Part shown: one piece after another, positions 6,388 to 13,234 of the stretch
Layout: each line of letters starts with the position of its first letter
Position numbering within the stretch: the stretch's first letter is position 1
From: CAYMJM01 sp964391325
Lineage (GTDB): Bacteria > Patescibacteriota > Dojkabacteria > B142 > JAFGMG01
Direction of reading: 5' to 3'
Length of the DNA: 18,493 nucleotides
Assembly (NCBI GenBank): GCA_964391325.1
Contig: CAYMJM010000016.1
Coordinates: 1-18,493, forward strand
Notes under the pieces: generated by a model
Seen by the model: only the letters and a program-made list of their open reading frames with translations
Told to the model about the DNA's origin: nothing
Databases searched by the model: none
Program-made: the position numbers and the translations under genes

Positions 6388-7278
6388 TTAGAGCATCTGT
6401 CCATATACGTATTCTTTCCAAACTTTATACCCTAACTTTCCATACCATTTATCTAAGTAAGTCCATCCTAGAAAACTATTACTGTTGCCCCGCTCTTTTA
6501 ATACTTGTGTTGCTGTGGCTGCTAAAGATAATCCTATTCCCTTGTTTCTATATGCTTCAGACACTCCTAGCACACCAAAACCTCCTGTGCTATTTAATAA
6601 TTCCGGCCAAGTAAACTCTTTCTGATTGGATAGTATGCATGTTCCAACAATAGTGTTATCTATCTTAGCTACCAGTATATTTCTGGGGGTAGCTATTCGA
6701 AAGTATTCCACCCACTCAGGAAAGTTCAATTTTTCAAATTTAATCAGGTCATTTTTTGTCGTCTCTGTTGGACTATCAAATTTTAGGTTTAACTCTTTAA
6801 TGTATTCTTGGATCTCTACAGGGATCTGATAGTACTCTAGATTTCGTACCATATCAAAATTGGTTTCTATTGCGCGGAATTCATTTTTTTTAAAGAATGT
6901 GATTGCATTAACAAGCTCCTTTGGGACTCCAGGCCAGAAATAACTTCCTGCACCACTTCCTATAAAGATTTTCGCTGCACCTTCTTTTCTCAAAAATTCT
7001 ACTGCTTTATTTAATAATAAAGTTCCGATCCCTTTTCTTTGGTGGCTTGTTTTGATCATGATTAGTGTGATCTGCCCTTCTTTATTAGCATACTGACAGT
7101 TAATAAAGCCAATTAAATTTTCTTGTTCCTCTACAACAAAATTTATACCTTGGGATACTCTCTTTTCCAACTGTGTTTTATTTATCGGCCATGATTTACC
7201 TAGAGAATCATTCCATAGCATATGTACATCTTTGAAGTTTATTCCTCTGTATGTTGTTGCTTCCATTGATTTAAGCAT
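6388..7278 (-). CDS. tandem GNAT N-acetyltransferase
   Basis: 296 aa with two GNAT folds. The N-terminal one (about residues 35-150) has the acetyl-CoA pyrophosphate-binding motif QRKGIGTLLL, followed by the segment GSGAGSYFWPGVP. The C-terminal one (about 170-296) has the equivalent motif AYRNKGIGLSLAATATQVL and ends with a WYGKLGYKVW pattern typical of GNAT strands beta6-7. Tandem GNAT proteins acetylate small amines or antibiotics, but the substrate cannot be inferred. An in-frame ATG at codon 5 (MEATTYRGINF) is an alternative start; neither has a Shine-Dalgarno. It diverges from the glmS ribozyme/glmS unit across a 354-bp spacer. Confidence 0.83.
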   Translation of the reverse strand: MLKSMEATTYRGINFKDVHMLWNDSLGKSWPINKTQLEKRVSQGINFVVEEQENLIGFINCQYANKEGQITLIMIKTSHQRKGIGTLLLNKAVEFLRKEGAAKIFIGSGAGSYFWPGVPKELVNAITFFKKNEFRAIETNFDMVRNLEYYQIPVEIQEYIKELNLKFDSPTETTKNDLIKFEKLNFPEWVEYFRIATPRNILVAKIDNTIVGTCILSNQKEFTWPELLNSTGGFGVLGVSEAYRNKGIGLSLAATATQVLKERGNSNSFLGWTYLDKWYGKLGYKVWKEYVYGQML

Positions 7279-7303
7279 ATCATGTTGAAACTTAGAAAGG
7301 TAG

Positions 7304-7319
7304 AAAGTTTTAAAACTTT
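7304..7319. repeat. 16-bp perfect palindrome AAAGTTTT-AAAACTTT
   Basis: A perfect but AT-rich palindrome in the divergent region between the GNAT gene and the glmS leader, about 26 bp upstream of the GNAT start. It could be a repressor site. Its low complexity makes chance a real possibility. Confidence 0.35.
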
Positions 7320-7364
7320 ATGTAATAATAAAAGCGTTTGATAAAAGTGTTAGTAAAGGAGGTG

Positions 7365-7370
7365 TAAAAT
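7365..7370 (+). promoter_or_regulatory. possible -10 box for the glmS leader RNA
   Basis: TAAAAT, with TG immediately before it. The expected start (about 7377) coincides with the 5' end of the outer stem of the structured RNA. The -35 candidate TTGATA (7338-7343) is 21 nt away, too far to be convincing. The perfect Shine-Dalgarno-like AAAGGAGGTG at 7355-7364 lies just upstream and would not be transcribed from this promoter. Confidence 0.35.
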
Positions 7371-7375
7371 TAAAA

Positions 7376-7588
7376 ATTTAGGGGTTAATTTTCAGCGACT
7401 GGCCTGATGTAGTTTCAGGTACGAGGTGAAGGAAGTAACTATGTATGCAACTACATAGTGAATATCGAAAACCAGATTTATAATAATTTGGTGAATCAGC
7501 GGGTACCTTCAAGCGAAATCGTTCACTTTAAGAGTCAAAACAAACTCACAATAATTGACTCAACGATAAAGACTTATTCCCCCTAAAT
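7376..7588 (+). ncRNA. putative divergent glmS ribozyme (self-cleaving glucosamine-6-P sensor) in the glmS leader
   Basis: This structured leader lies 44 bp before glmS. An outer stem ATTTAGGGG (7376-7384) pairs with CCCCTAAAT (7580-7588). Inside it, elements of the glmS ribozyme occur in the known order. CA|GCG has the candidate cleavage site between A7394 and G7395. A hairpin follows (CCTGA 7403-7407 with TCAGG 7415-7419). The core ACGAGG (7421-7426), canonical GACGAGG, comes next. TGAAGG (7427-7432) pairs with CCTTCA (7506-7511), replacing GGAGG/CCUCC. TATCGA (7463-7468), canonical UAUCGA, is present. GCGG (7499-7502) stands in for the canonical GCGGAUG. The pseudoknot CGCC/GGCG is replaced by CG-A-CTG (7396-7401) with CAGCG (7497-7501). 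A P4-like domain is ATCGTT (7518-7523) with AACGAT (7562-7567), enclosing GAGTCAA/TTGACTC. Two extra hairpins (7438-7459 and 7471-7492) are not in the archetype. The pairings are seen; the identity is inferred. Confidence 0.6.
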
Positions 7589-7632
7589 AAGCTTCAAACG
7601 TTTCCATATATTAATTTTTAATCTTTTTTAAG

Positions 7633-9411
7633 ATGTGTGGTATATTTGGCTATATTGGCGGACGTAATGCAGAGAAGATTATTACTGAAGGTTTGAAGCG
7701 CCTTGAGTACAGGGGATATGACTCGTGGGGTATTGCCGTTAAGCAGGACGATAAAATATATATTCACAAAACCATAGGTGAAATAGGCGAAGTTGAAGAG
7801 GCGGATCATTTACCTAATGCTTTTGTCGGGATAGGTCATACAAGATGGGCTACACATGGCGGCGTAACGCAGACAAATGCCCATCCGCACTTCTCTTCTG
7901 ATATGTCATTTGTAGTAGCTCAAAACGGGATAGTAGAAAACTATCAGGAACTGAAGGAAGACCTTATCAAGAAAGGTTATAAATTTAAAACACAGACAGA
8001 CACGGAAGTTATTGTTAGACTGATAGAAGAAAAATTGAAAGAAGTTGATTCTTTAACTGAGGCGGTAAGATTGGCTTTTTTAGATCTTAAGGGGAGAAAT
8101 ACTATAATTATTCTAGAGCAGCGTGGCGAACATATTATTGCTGTAAGAAATGGTTCTCCTCTTGTGCTGGGTATCAGGGACGGATCTCCCAGGGAATTCT
8201 TTCTTGCCTCCGACATACTGTCTTTTGCTAATCATACGAATAAAGTAGTATTCCTTAATGATATGAATATGATAGACATACAGGAAGGAAAGCTTGAAAT
8301 GACTGATGTTCAAACAGAAAAAAGCTTAAAGGTTGTTGTCAAAGAAGTTGATGAAGGAGCTGTTGAGATTGATAAGGAAGGCTATGAGCACTTTATGCTA
8401 AAAGAAATAGTCGAGCAGCAGTATACGATAAGAGAGGCAGCAAACTATAAAGAGGAAGATTTTGAGGACTTAATAGAAGCAATACGCAAAGCTGATACTG
8501 TCTATACGGTTGGGGCAGGAACTGCTGCTTATGCAGCGGGACAAATTGCTTATTACTTAAGAAAAGTCTCCGGGATTAAAACTATAGAATTAAGGTCCTA
8601 TGAAATGGGAAGCTATGAGAACATTCTAGAAAAGGATGATGTCATGATTGCTGTCTCTCAGAGCGGGGAAACAGCGGATACTATAGAAGCTATAGAGTTT
8701 GCAAAAAATAAAGGAGTTAAAATAGCTAGTATTGTTAACATGATTGGTTCAACTGTAACCCGGATTTCAGATTATCCTTTTTTTACTAGGTCCGGCCCAG
8801 AAATTTGCGTTGCTTCAACTAAGGCCTTTACTGCTCAGGTAAGTTGGGGATACCTGCTGTCTATGATGCTTGTTGATAAATATGAGGAAGCAAAAAATGA
8901 AATTTCTACCTTGACTGCTAGTCTTGGTCGTTATTTTAACGAGACCTTATTTGAACAAATTAAAACCATCGCAGACAGGCTTAAAGACCAGGAACATTTT
9001 TTTATTTTAGGAAGAGATGCTAATTCTTATATTGCTTTAGAAGGTGCCTTAAAAGTCAAGGAAATTACTTACAAGCATTTTGAAGGTTTTGCAGCTGGAG
9101 AACTAAAGCACGGGGTTATTGCTTTGATTGAGGAAGGTACACCAGTTTTCAGTATTATATCGGATGATAAAGCGAAAGATGATATGATTTCCGCTACAGC
9201 TGAAGTAAAAGCAAGGGGAGCTTGGGTAATAGGAGTAGGGCAAGTAGAGACTAAATTTTTTGATGAATACTTAGAAGTCCCTGAAGCCGGACCTGTAAGT
9301 ACACTGGCAAATATTATCCCCTTTCAGCTAATTTCTTACTTCCTCGGATTAGTATTGGGAAACAGTATAGATAAACCGAGAAACTTAGCTAAAAGCGTAA
9401 CTGTGAAATAG
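7633..9411 (+). CDS. glmS: glutamine-fructose-6-phosphate aminotransferase (isomerizing)
   Basis: 592 aa (E. coli 609). It makes glucosamine-6-phosphate from fructose-6-phosphate and glutamine, the entry step to UDP-GlcNAc and peptidoglycan. The N-terminal Ntn glutaminase domain starts MCGIFGYIGGRNAEKI; Cys2 becomes the nucleophile once Met1 is removed. It continues with RLEYRGYDSWG, HTRWATHGGVTQTNAHPH and ENYQEL. Two SIS sugar-isomerase domains follow (about 270-400 with VSQSGETADT near residue 340, and about 440-580). The protein ends LAKSVTVK, the typical C-terminal tail. The family start at Met-Cys fixes the start codon; there is no Shine-Dalgarno. It is preceded by a putative glmS ribozyme, which would cut the mRNA when glucosamine-6-P is high, and followed after 68 bp by the Nudix gene. 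Confidence 0.97.
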   Translation: MCGIFGYIGGRNAEKIITEGLKRLEYRGYDSWGIAVKQDDKIYIHKTIGEIGEVEEADHLPNAFVGIGHTRWATHGGVTQTNAHPHFSSDMSFVVAQNGIVENYQELKEDLIKKGYKFKTQTDTEVIVRLIEEKLKEVDSLTEAVRLAFLDLKGRNTIIILEQRGEHIIAVRNGSPLVLGIRDGSPREFFLASDILSFANHTNKVVFLNDMNMIDIQEGKLEMTDVQTEKSLKVVVKEVDEGAVEIDKEGYEHFMLKEIVEQQYTIREAANYKEEDFEDLIEAIRKADTVYTVGAGTAAYAAGQIAYYLRKVSGIKTIELRSYEMGSYENILEKDDVMIAVSQSGETADTIEAIEFAKNKGVKIASIVNMIGSTVTRISDYPFFTRSGPEICVASTKAFTAQVSWGYLLSMMLVDKYEEAKNEISTLTASLGRYFNETLFEQIKTIADRLKDQEHFFILGRDANSYIALEGALKVKEITYKHFEGFAAGELKHGVIALIEEGTPVFSIISDDKAKDDMISATAEVKARGAWVIGVGQVETKFFDEYLEVPEAGPVSTLANIIPFQLISYFLGLVLGNSIDKPRNLAKSVTVK

Positions 9412-9445
9412 CGGATGAAGGCTTCTCTTAACTTTTTAAAAAGAA

Positions 9446-9451
9446 TATAAT
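9446..9451 (+). promoter_or_regulatory. -10 box of the Nudix gene
   Basis: TATAAT between glmS and the Nudix gene, predicting a start near 9458 and a 22-nt leader. It suggests the downstream genes can be expressed independently of glmS mRNA cleavage. No clear -35 box is seen. Confidence 0.4.
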
Positions 9452-9479
9452 ATTTCCAATTCAAAGATGCCATTTTATT

Positions 9480-10037
9480 ATGCAAAAATGGGTTACTTTA
9501 AAAGAGAAAGATGTTAGTGGGAGTAAGTGGTTCCCATTATTCAAACATACAGTCAAGCTTCCTAATGGTACTGTAATCGATGATTTCTACCTTGCCAGAC
9601 TTGGTGCTATCGCTTCCATGCTAGCAGTTACTCCTTTACAGGAAATAGTGCTGGTACAACAATATAGACATGCAGTAGGAGAAGTAATGATGGAGTTGCC
9701 GGCAGGCTCTATAGAGGAAGGAACAACTATTGAACAAACAGCGGTGAGGGAACTTAAAGAAGAGGTTGGTATTAATATTACTGAAGCAGATTTGAAACCC
9801 TTGGGAGTCAGTGTACCGGTCCCGCATAAACTAGATATGCGGGTTTATGGCTATCTGATAACAGATGCTGAGGTTACAGATACGCAGACTTTGGATGAAT
9901 TGGAAGATATTGAGATTTTAAAAATTCCGATTCGTGATGTAGACACTCTTATTAAGAATGGTGAAATTTATCAGCCGGATACAGTATTCTTTATTACAAA
10001 AGCGAGATTATTATATCCTGAAGTTTTTAAAATTTAG
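9480..10037 (+). CDS. Nudix hydrolase, ADP-ribose pyrophosphatase (NudF-like)
   Basis: 185 aa, the usual length for ADP-ribose or ADP-sugar pyrophosphatases, which split NDP-sugars into NMP and sugar phosphate. The diagnostic block QQYRHAVGEVMMELPAGSIE leads into the Nudix box G76-I98, with the metal-binding core REL-x-EE-x-G (R90, E91, E94, E95, G97) intact. The first glutamate of the GX5E part of the box is Thr82 here, a permitted change outside the core metal ligands. The N-terminal third (residues 1-50) is the beta-sheet dimerisation region of this subfamily. Its position between glmS and yvcK makes a nucleotide-sugar substrate tempting, but ADP-ribose is the default guess. No Shine-Dalgarno; its own TATAAT lies 28 bp upstream. 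Confidence 0.88.
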   Translation: MQKWVTLKEKDVSGSKWFPLFKHTVKLPNGTVIDDFYLARLGAIASMLAVTPLQEIVLVQQYRHAVGEVMMELPAGSIEEGTTIEQTAVRELKEEVGINITEADLKPLGVSVPVPHKLDMRVYGYLITDAEVTDTQTLDELEDIEILKIPIRDVDTLIKNGEIYQPDTVFFITKARLLYPEVFKI

Positions 10038-10120
10038 GTTAAAGTTATTGGTTTTAGGAAATAACTGGACAGCTACGTACCTGTTTAGTAAGATACCCGT
10101 AGTTAAATTAAAATATAAAG

Positions 10121-11119
10121 ATGGGTAAAAATAAAAAGATTACTGTAATAGGTGGAGGAACTGGAACCGTTGCAGTATTACGCGGTTTAAAGAAATACGA
10201 AGACTTGGATATAAGTGTGATTGTTAGCATGACAGATGATGGCGGGAGCAATGCTATTGTACGTGATGAGTTTGGCTTACTTCCTCTTAGTGATTTACGA
10301 AAATCTATTATAGCACTTGCGGGGAATGGTAATGGAACCTTTCGTGAACTTTTTATGTACAGGTTTGATAAAGGGGGAGGGCTCTCAGGACATACGTTAG
10401 GAAATCTGATACTGATGGCTTTATCTGATATTACCGGATCAGAGCTTGAAGCTATCAAAGCAGCAGGCAGGCTATTTCATGTGAAGGGGAAGATTATACC
10501 TGTTACTCTAGATGATGTGCGACTTGTTGCAGAATATGATGATGGGAGCATAGTGAAAGGTGAACACTTTATTGATGAGCCAGAGGAGAAAGAGTTCACA
10601 AAACATATAGCCCGATTTTACACTGAGCCTAAGGCTTCTCCGAATCCTGACGCTATCAAGGCGATATTGGAAGCAGATTACATAGTGGCTGGACCTGGCG
10701 ATTTATTCACTACTACACTGGCAAATGTAATTATTGAAGGAATTTCCGAGGCAATAAGAGAGACAAGCGCGAAGTTTGTTTTTATAAATAATTTGATGAC
10801 CAAACAGGGCCAGACTCATGGAATGAAGGCGACTGATCTGATTGCTGAGGTCGAAAAATACACCACACGGACCCCAGATATTGTGCTTGTAAACAATAGT
10901 CCATACAATGAAAAAATCCTGGAACGCTATGCGCAATCATTTGAATTCCCTATGGAGGATGATACTAATGGGGAAACATATAAAGTAATTAAGGCTGATT
11001 TAGTATTGGATGAAGAAGTTGAGAAAGAAAAAGGAGATAATTTAACAAGAAGTCTCATAAGACATGATAGTGAGAAATTAGCAGATGTTCTATATAATCA
11101 GGTATTTAAAGACTCATAA
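10121..11119 (+). CDS. yvcK: YvcK/CofD-family putative gluconeogenesis factor, UDP-GlcNAc-binding regulator
   Basis: 332 aa, typical of YvcK (about 320). The Rossmann start is ITVIGGGTGTVAVLRGLKKY, then MTDDGGSNAIVRDEFG with D39-D40-G41-G42, the conserved LPLSDLRKSIIALAG, the mid-protein GPGDLFTTTLANVIIEGI and the helix NNLMTKQGQTHGMKATDLI. In Bacillus and Listeria the homologue is cytoplasmic, binds UDP-GlcNAc, and is needed for growth on gluconeogenic carbon and for cell-wall precursor flow. CofD itself (F420 synthesis) is ruled out by the YvcK-type central motifs and the lack of other F420 genes. It follows the Nudix gene by 83 bp, a gap holding two small inverted repeats (AGTTATT 10043-10049 with AATAACT 10060-10066; CTACG 10073-10077 with CGTAG 10098-10102). 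The next gene starts 26 bp downstream, so the two are probably co-transcribed. Confidence 0.92.
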   Translation: MGKNKKITVIGGGTGTVAVLRGLKKYEDLDISVIVSMTDDGGSNAIVRDEFGLLPLSDLRKSIIALAGNGNGTFRELFMYRFDKGGGLSGHTLGNLILMALSDITGSELEAIKAAGRLFHVKGKIIPVTLDDVRLVAEYDDGSIVKGEHFIDEPEEKEFTKHIARFYTEPKASPNPDAIKAILEADYIVAGPGDLFTTTLANVIIEGISEAIRETSAKFVFINNLMTKQGQTHGMKATDLIAEVEKYTTRTPDIVLVNNSPYNEKILERYAQSFEFPMEDDTNGETYKVIKADLVLDEEVEKEKGDNLTRSLIRHDSEKLADVLYNQVFKDS

Positions 11120-11145
11120 ATTATTTAATATTTCAAATATATATT

Positions 11146-12462
11146 ATGTCTTCTGTACGGCTAATTCTTCTTGCTGGAGGATCCAGTTCTAGGTTTAATC
11201 CATTGAAAGAAAAGAATCTATTTAAATTTCTTGGAAAGACCATAGTAAGGCATCAGGTAGAGCAGTTCTCAAGGCATGGGTTTGAGGATATAACGATTGT
11301 CTGCAGCTCTGAGAATCTTCCCAGCATTCGAGAGGAAGCAGCACTGATTAGTAAAGATGTTGTAATACTAGAACAACAGGGTGAAGGCCAGGCTGGCGCG
11401 GTTCTTACAGCTCTAGAATCTTTTCCCGCATCCTCTCCGCTGCTCATTGTGAATATGAATGATATTTTTGATGAAAGCCTGTTTGAAAAATTTAATTCTC
11501 ATGTTCAAAGGTTTGCAGACGAAAATGTATTAGTTGGTTTTCATGTGTCTGATTATTTCCCAGGCGGGTACTTAGTTCTAGAAGGGGATTTTGTCGTTGA
11601 TGTGCTAGAGAAACCGGGTGAAGGAAACGAACCTTCCCAATTTGTAAGATTAGTTTTCGATTATTTTTCTGACTCTTCCAGGCTACATGAAGCGCTAAAG
11701 CAAGCAAGTAGTAGTAAAGACGATGTTTATGAAGTTGCTTTGGCTAATCTGATGGATGAGGGACAGAAATTCAGAATGATAAAGCATGACGGTACATGGA
11801 AGACTATTAAATATCCTTGGCATGTGCTTTCTATGATGGAGTACTTTTTGAACAGCATTGAAGGGATTTCAATTTCAGAGACAGCACAAGTTTCAGAAAG
11901 CGCCAAGATATATGGACCGGTAATAATAGAATCTGGTGTCAAAGTCATGGATAATGCCGTTATCAGGGGACCGGTCTATATTGGTGCAAATACTGTTATC
12001 GCCAATGCCTCTCTAGTCCGAAATTCAATGGTCGGGGCACAGTGTGTTGTTGGCTTTGCAACGGAAATCGCAAGAAGTTATATTGGCGATAACTGTTGGT
12101 TTCATACAAATTACATAGGAGATTCTATATTAGGCACAAATGTTTCTTTTGGCTCAGGAGCTGTCACAGCGAACCTCCGGCTGGATGAGCAGAACATCAA
12201 AATGAATATCAAAGGAGAAGCAATTGATACTGGTATTAACAAGTTAGGTGTGGTGATTGGAAATAACGTTAGAATTGGAGTAAATACAAGTATTTTACCT
12301 GGTATTAAAATCGGGCAGAAAACTTTTGTAGGAACTGGTGTGTTGGTAGATTCGGATATAGAGGATACTAAATTTGTCTATGTTAAGCAGGAAAAAGAAA
12401 TAAGAGACAATAGGTTTGATATTACTACTATCAGTAGAGAAGATCTAAAAAAGAAAATTTAA
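11146..12462 (+). CDS. GlmU-like sugar-1-phosphate nucleotidylyltransferase with left-handed beta-helix acyltransferase domain
   Basis: 438 aa with two domains. The N-terminal nucleotidyltransferase (about 1-235) has LLAGGSSSRF (G11-R16) and the metal-site strand LIVNMNDIFD. The C-terminal part (about 240-420) has many hexapeptide turns (AQVSESAKIYGPVIIESGVK, then IGANTVI, IGDNCWF, LGTNVSF, IGNNVRIGVNTSI), which form a left-handed beta helix. It includes GSGAVTANLRLDEQN, like the acetyltransferase site of archaeal-type bifunctional enzymes. The likely role is glucosamine-1-P acetylation and UDP-GlcNAc synthesis, i.e. the GlmU function, though glucose-1-P thymidylyltransferase-like activity is an alternative. 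It is 26 bp after yvcK and 16 bp before the second phosphatase gene, hence one operon. No Shine-Dalgarno; the gap upstream is pure AT. Confidence 0.85.
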   Translation: MSSVRLILLAGGSSSRFNPLKEKNLFKFLGKTIVRHQVEQFSRHGFEDITIVCSSENLPSIREEAALISKDVVILEQQGEGQAGAVLTALESFPASSPLLIVNMNDIFDESLFEKFNSHVQRFADENVLVGFHVSDYFPGGYLVLEGDFVVDVLEKPGEGNEPSQFVRLVFDYFSDSSRLHEALKQASSSKDDVYEVALANLMDEGQKFRMIKHDGTWKTIKYPWHVLSMMEYFLNSIEGISISETAQVSESAKIYGPVIIESGVKVMDNAVIRGPVYIGANTVIANASLVRNSMVGAQCVVGFATEIARSYIGDNCWFHTNYIGDSILGTNVSFGSGAVTANLRLDEQNIKMNIKGEAIDTGINKLGVVIGNNVRIGVNTSILPGIKIGQKTFVGTGVLVDSDIEDTKFVYVKQEKEIRDNRFDITTISREDLKKKI

Positions 12463-12478
12463 TAATTAAGCTACATTT

Positions 12479-13234
12479 ATGCTCGATCGTAATCAACTAA
12501 AAATACTTACATCTCAGGTGGAGCATATTGTTCAGGAGGTAGGATTTTACGCCTTGGAAAAACAAAGGCAGGCAAAAATATCAGTAGATAAAGGAAAGGG
12601 AGATTATGCAACAGATGTAGATATTGAGTGTGAAAGACAAATCGTACAGCTTCTGAAACTTCAGGATAAAAGATTTCCTGTTTATACAGAAGAAGAAAAT
12701 ATTAAACCTGATGATGGAATATACTGGGTAGTTGACCCTATTGATGGTACTAAAAACTATTTTAAAGGATTGGCACTCTGGTCCGTTAATATTGCCTTAT
12801 ACGATTCAGAGAGTAAGGCAATAGTATTAGGGGTTGTATTTTTTCCAAAACTTGGGGAAATTTTCTCAGCCTACAAAGGAGGTGGGGCTAAACTTAATGG
12901 CTATGACATTAAGCCCTCTTCTACTATGAAGCTCTCAGATGCATTTGTATACACAGAGTTACCCAATGCTGATAGCACTGATGAAGCAATGCTTGAGTTT
13001 AATAATTTGATTAGATCCACGAGGAGGATCCGTGGATGGGGAATTGCAGCAGCATTATGCTATACGGCTAACGGTGCATTTGACGCTCACTTTGATTTTA
13101 GTGGTACTACAAAACCATTTGATATATACGCCCCTCTTATTATTGCACAGGAGGCAGGCTGTAGAGTCTCAGGGTTTAGTGATGGTAGGGTTGGTACAAT
13201 TCTTAAAGTTACTAATCCTGTGCTCAATAGCTAA
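12479..13234 (+). CDS. inositol monophosphatase family protein, second paralogue
   Basis: 251 aa. The metal ligands are present: TEEEN with E71/E72, WVVDPIDGTKNYF with D86, D89 and T91, and TKPFDIYAPLIIAQEAG with D215. Phenylalanine (F214) replaces the usual tryptophan before that aspartate, and EEN replaces EES/EEG, so it is a diverged member. The substrate is unknown; placement at the end of the amino-sugar block suggests a sugar phosphate, which is inference only. It follows the GlmU-like gene by 16 bp, so it is probably the last gene of that operon. Its last 11 bp overlap the 3' end of uvrA on the other strand. A 6-bp inverted repeat (ATCCAC/GTGGAT) near 13015-13036 lies in the coding region and is probably fortuitous. 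Confidence 0.88.
   Translation: MLDRNQLKILTSQVEHIVQEVGFYALEKQRQAKISVDKGKGDYATDVDIECERQIVQLLKLQDKRFPVYTEEENIKPDDGIYWVVDPIDGTKNYFKGLALWSVNIALYDSESKAIVLGVVFFPKLGEIFSAYKGGGAKLNGYDIKPSSTMKLSDAFVYTELPNADSTDEAMLEFNNLIRSTRRIRGWGIAAALCYTANGAFDAHFDFSGTTKPFDIYAPLIIAQEAGCRVSGFSDGRVGTILKVTNPVLNS

Noticed and set aside
7381..7583. Possible tmRNA (begins GGGGTTAATTTTC and ends in CCCC)
   Set aside because: No tRNA-like T-arm or CCA before the closing strand and no plausible tag frame; the internal motifs fit glmS ribozyme order far better.
13015..13036. Inverted repeat ATCCAC/GTGGAT inside the second phosphatase gene
   Set aside because: Short, within a conserved coding region, and explained by Arg and Gly codon choice.
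13224..13226. UGA recoded as glycine, as in some CPR lineages
   Set aside because: Full-length genes are found without any internal TGA, and reading through the single terminal TGA of uvrA adds only four codons before TAG.
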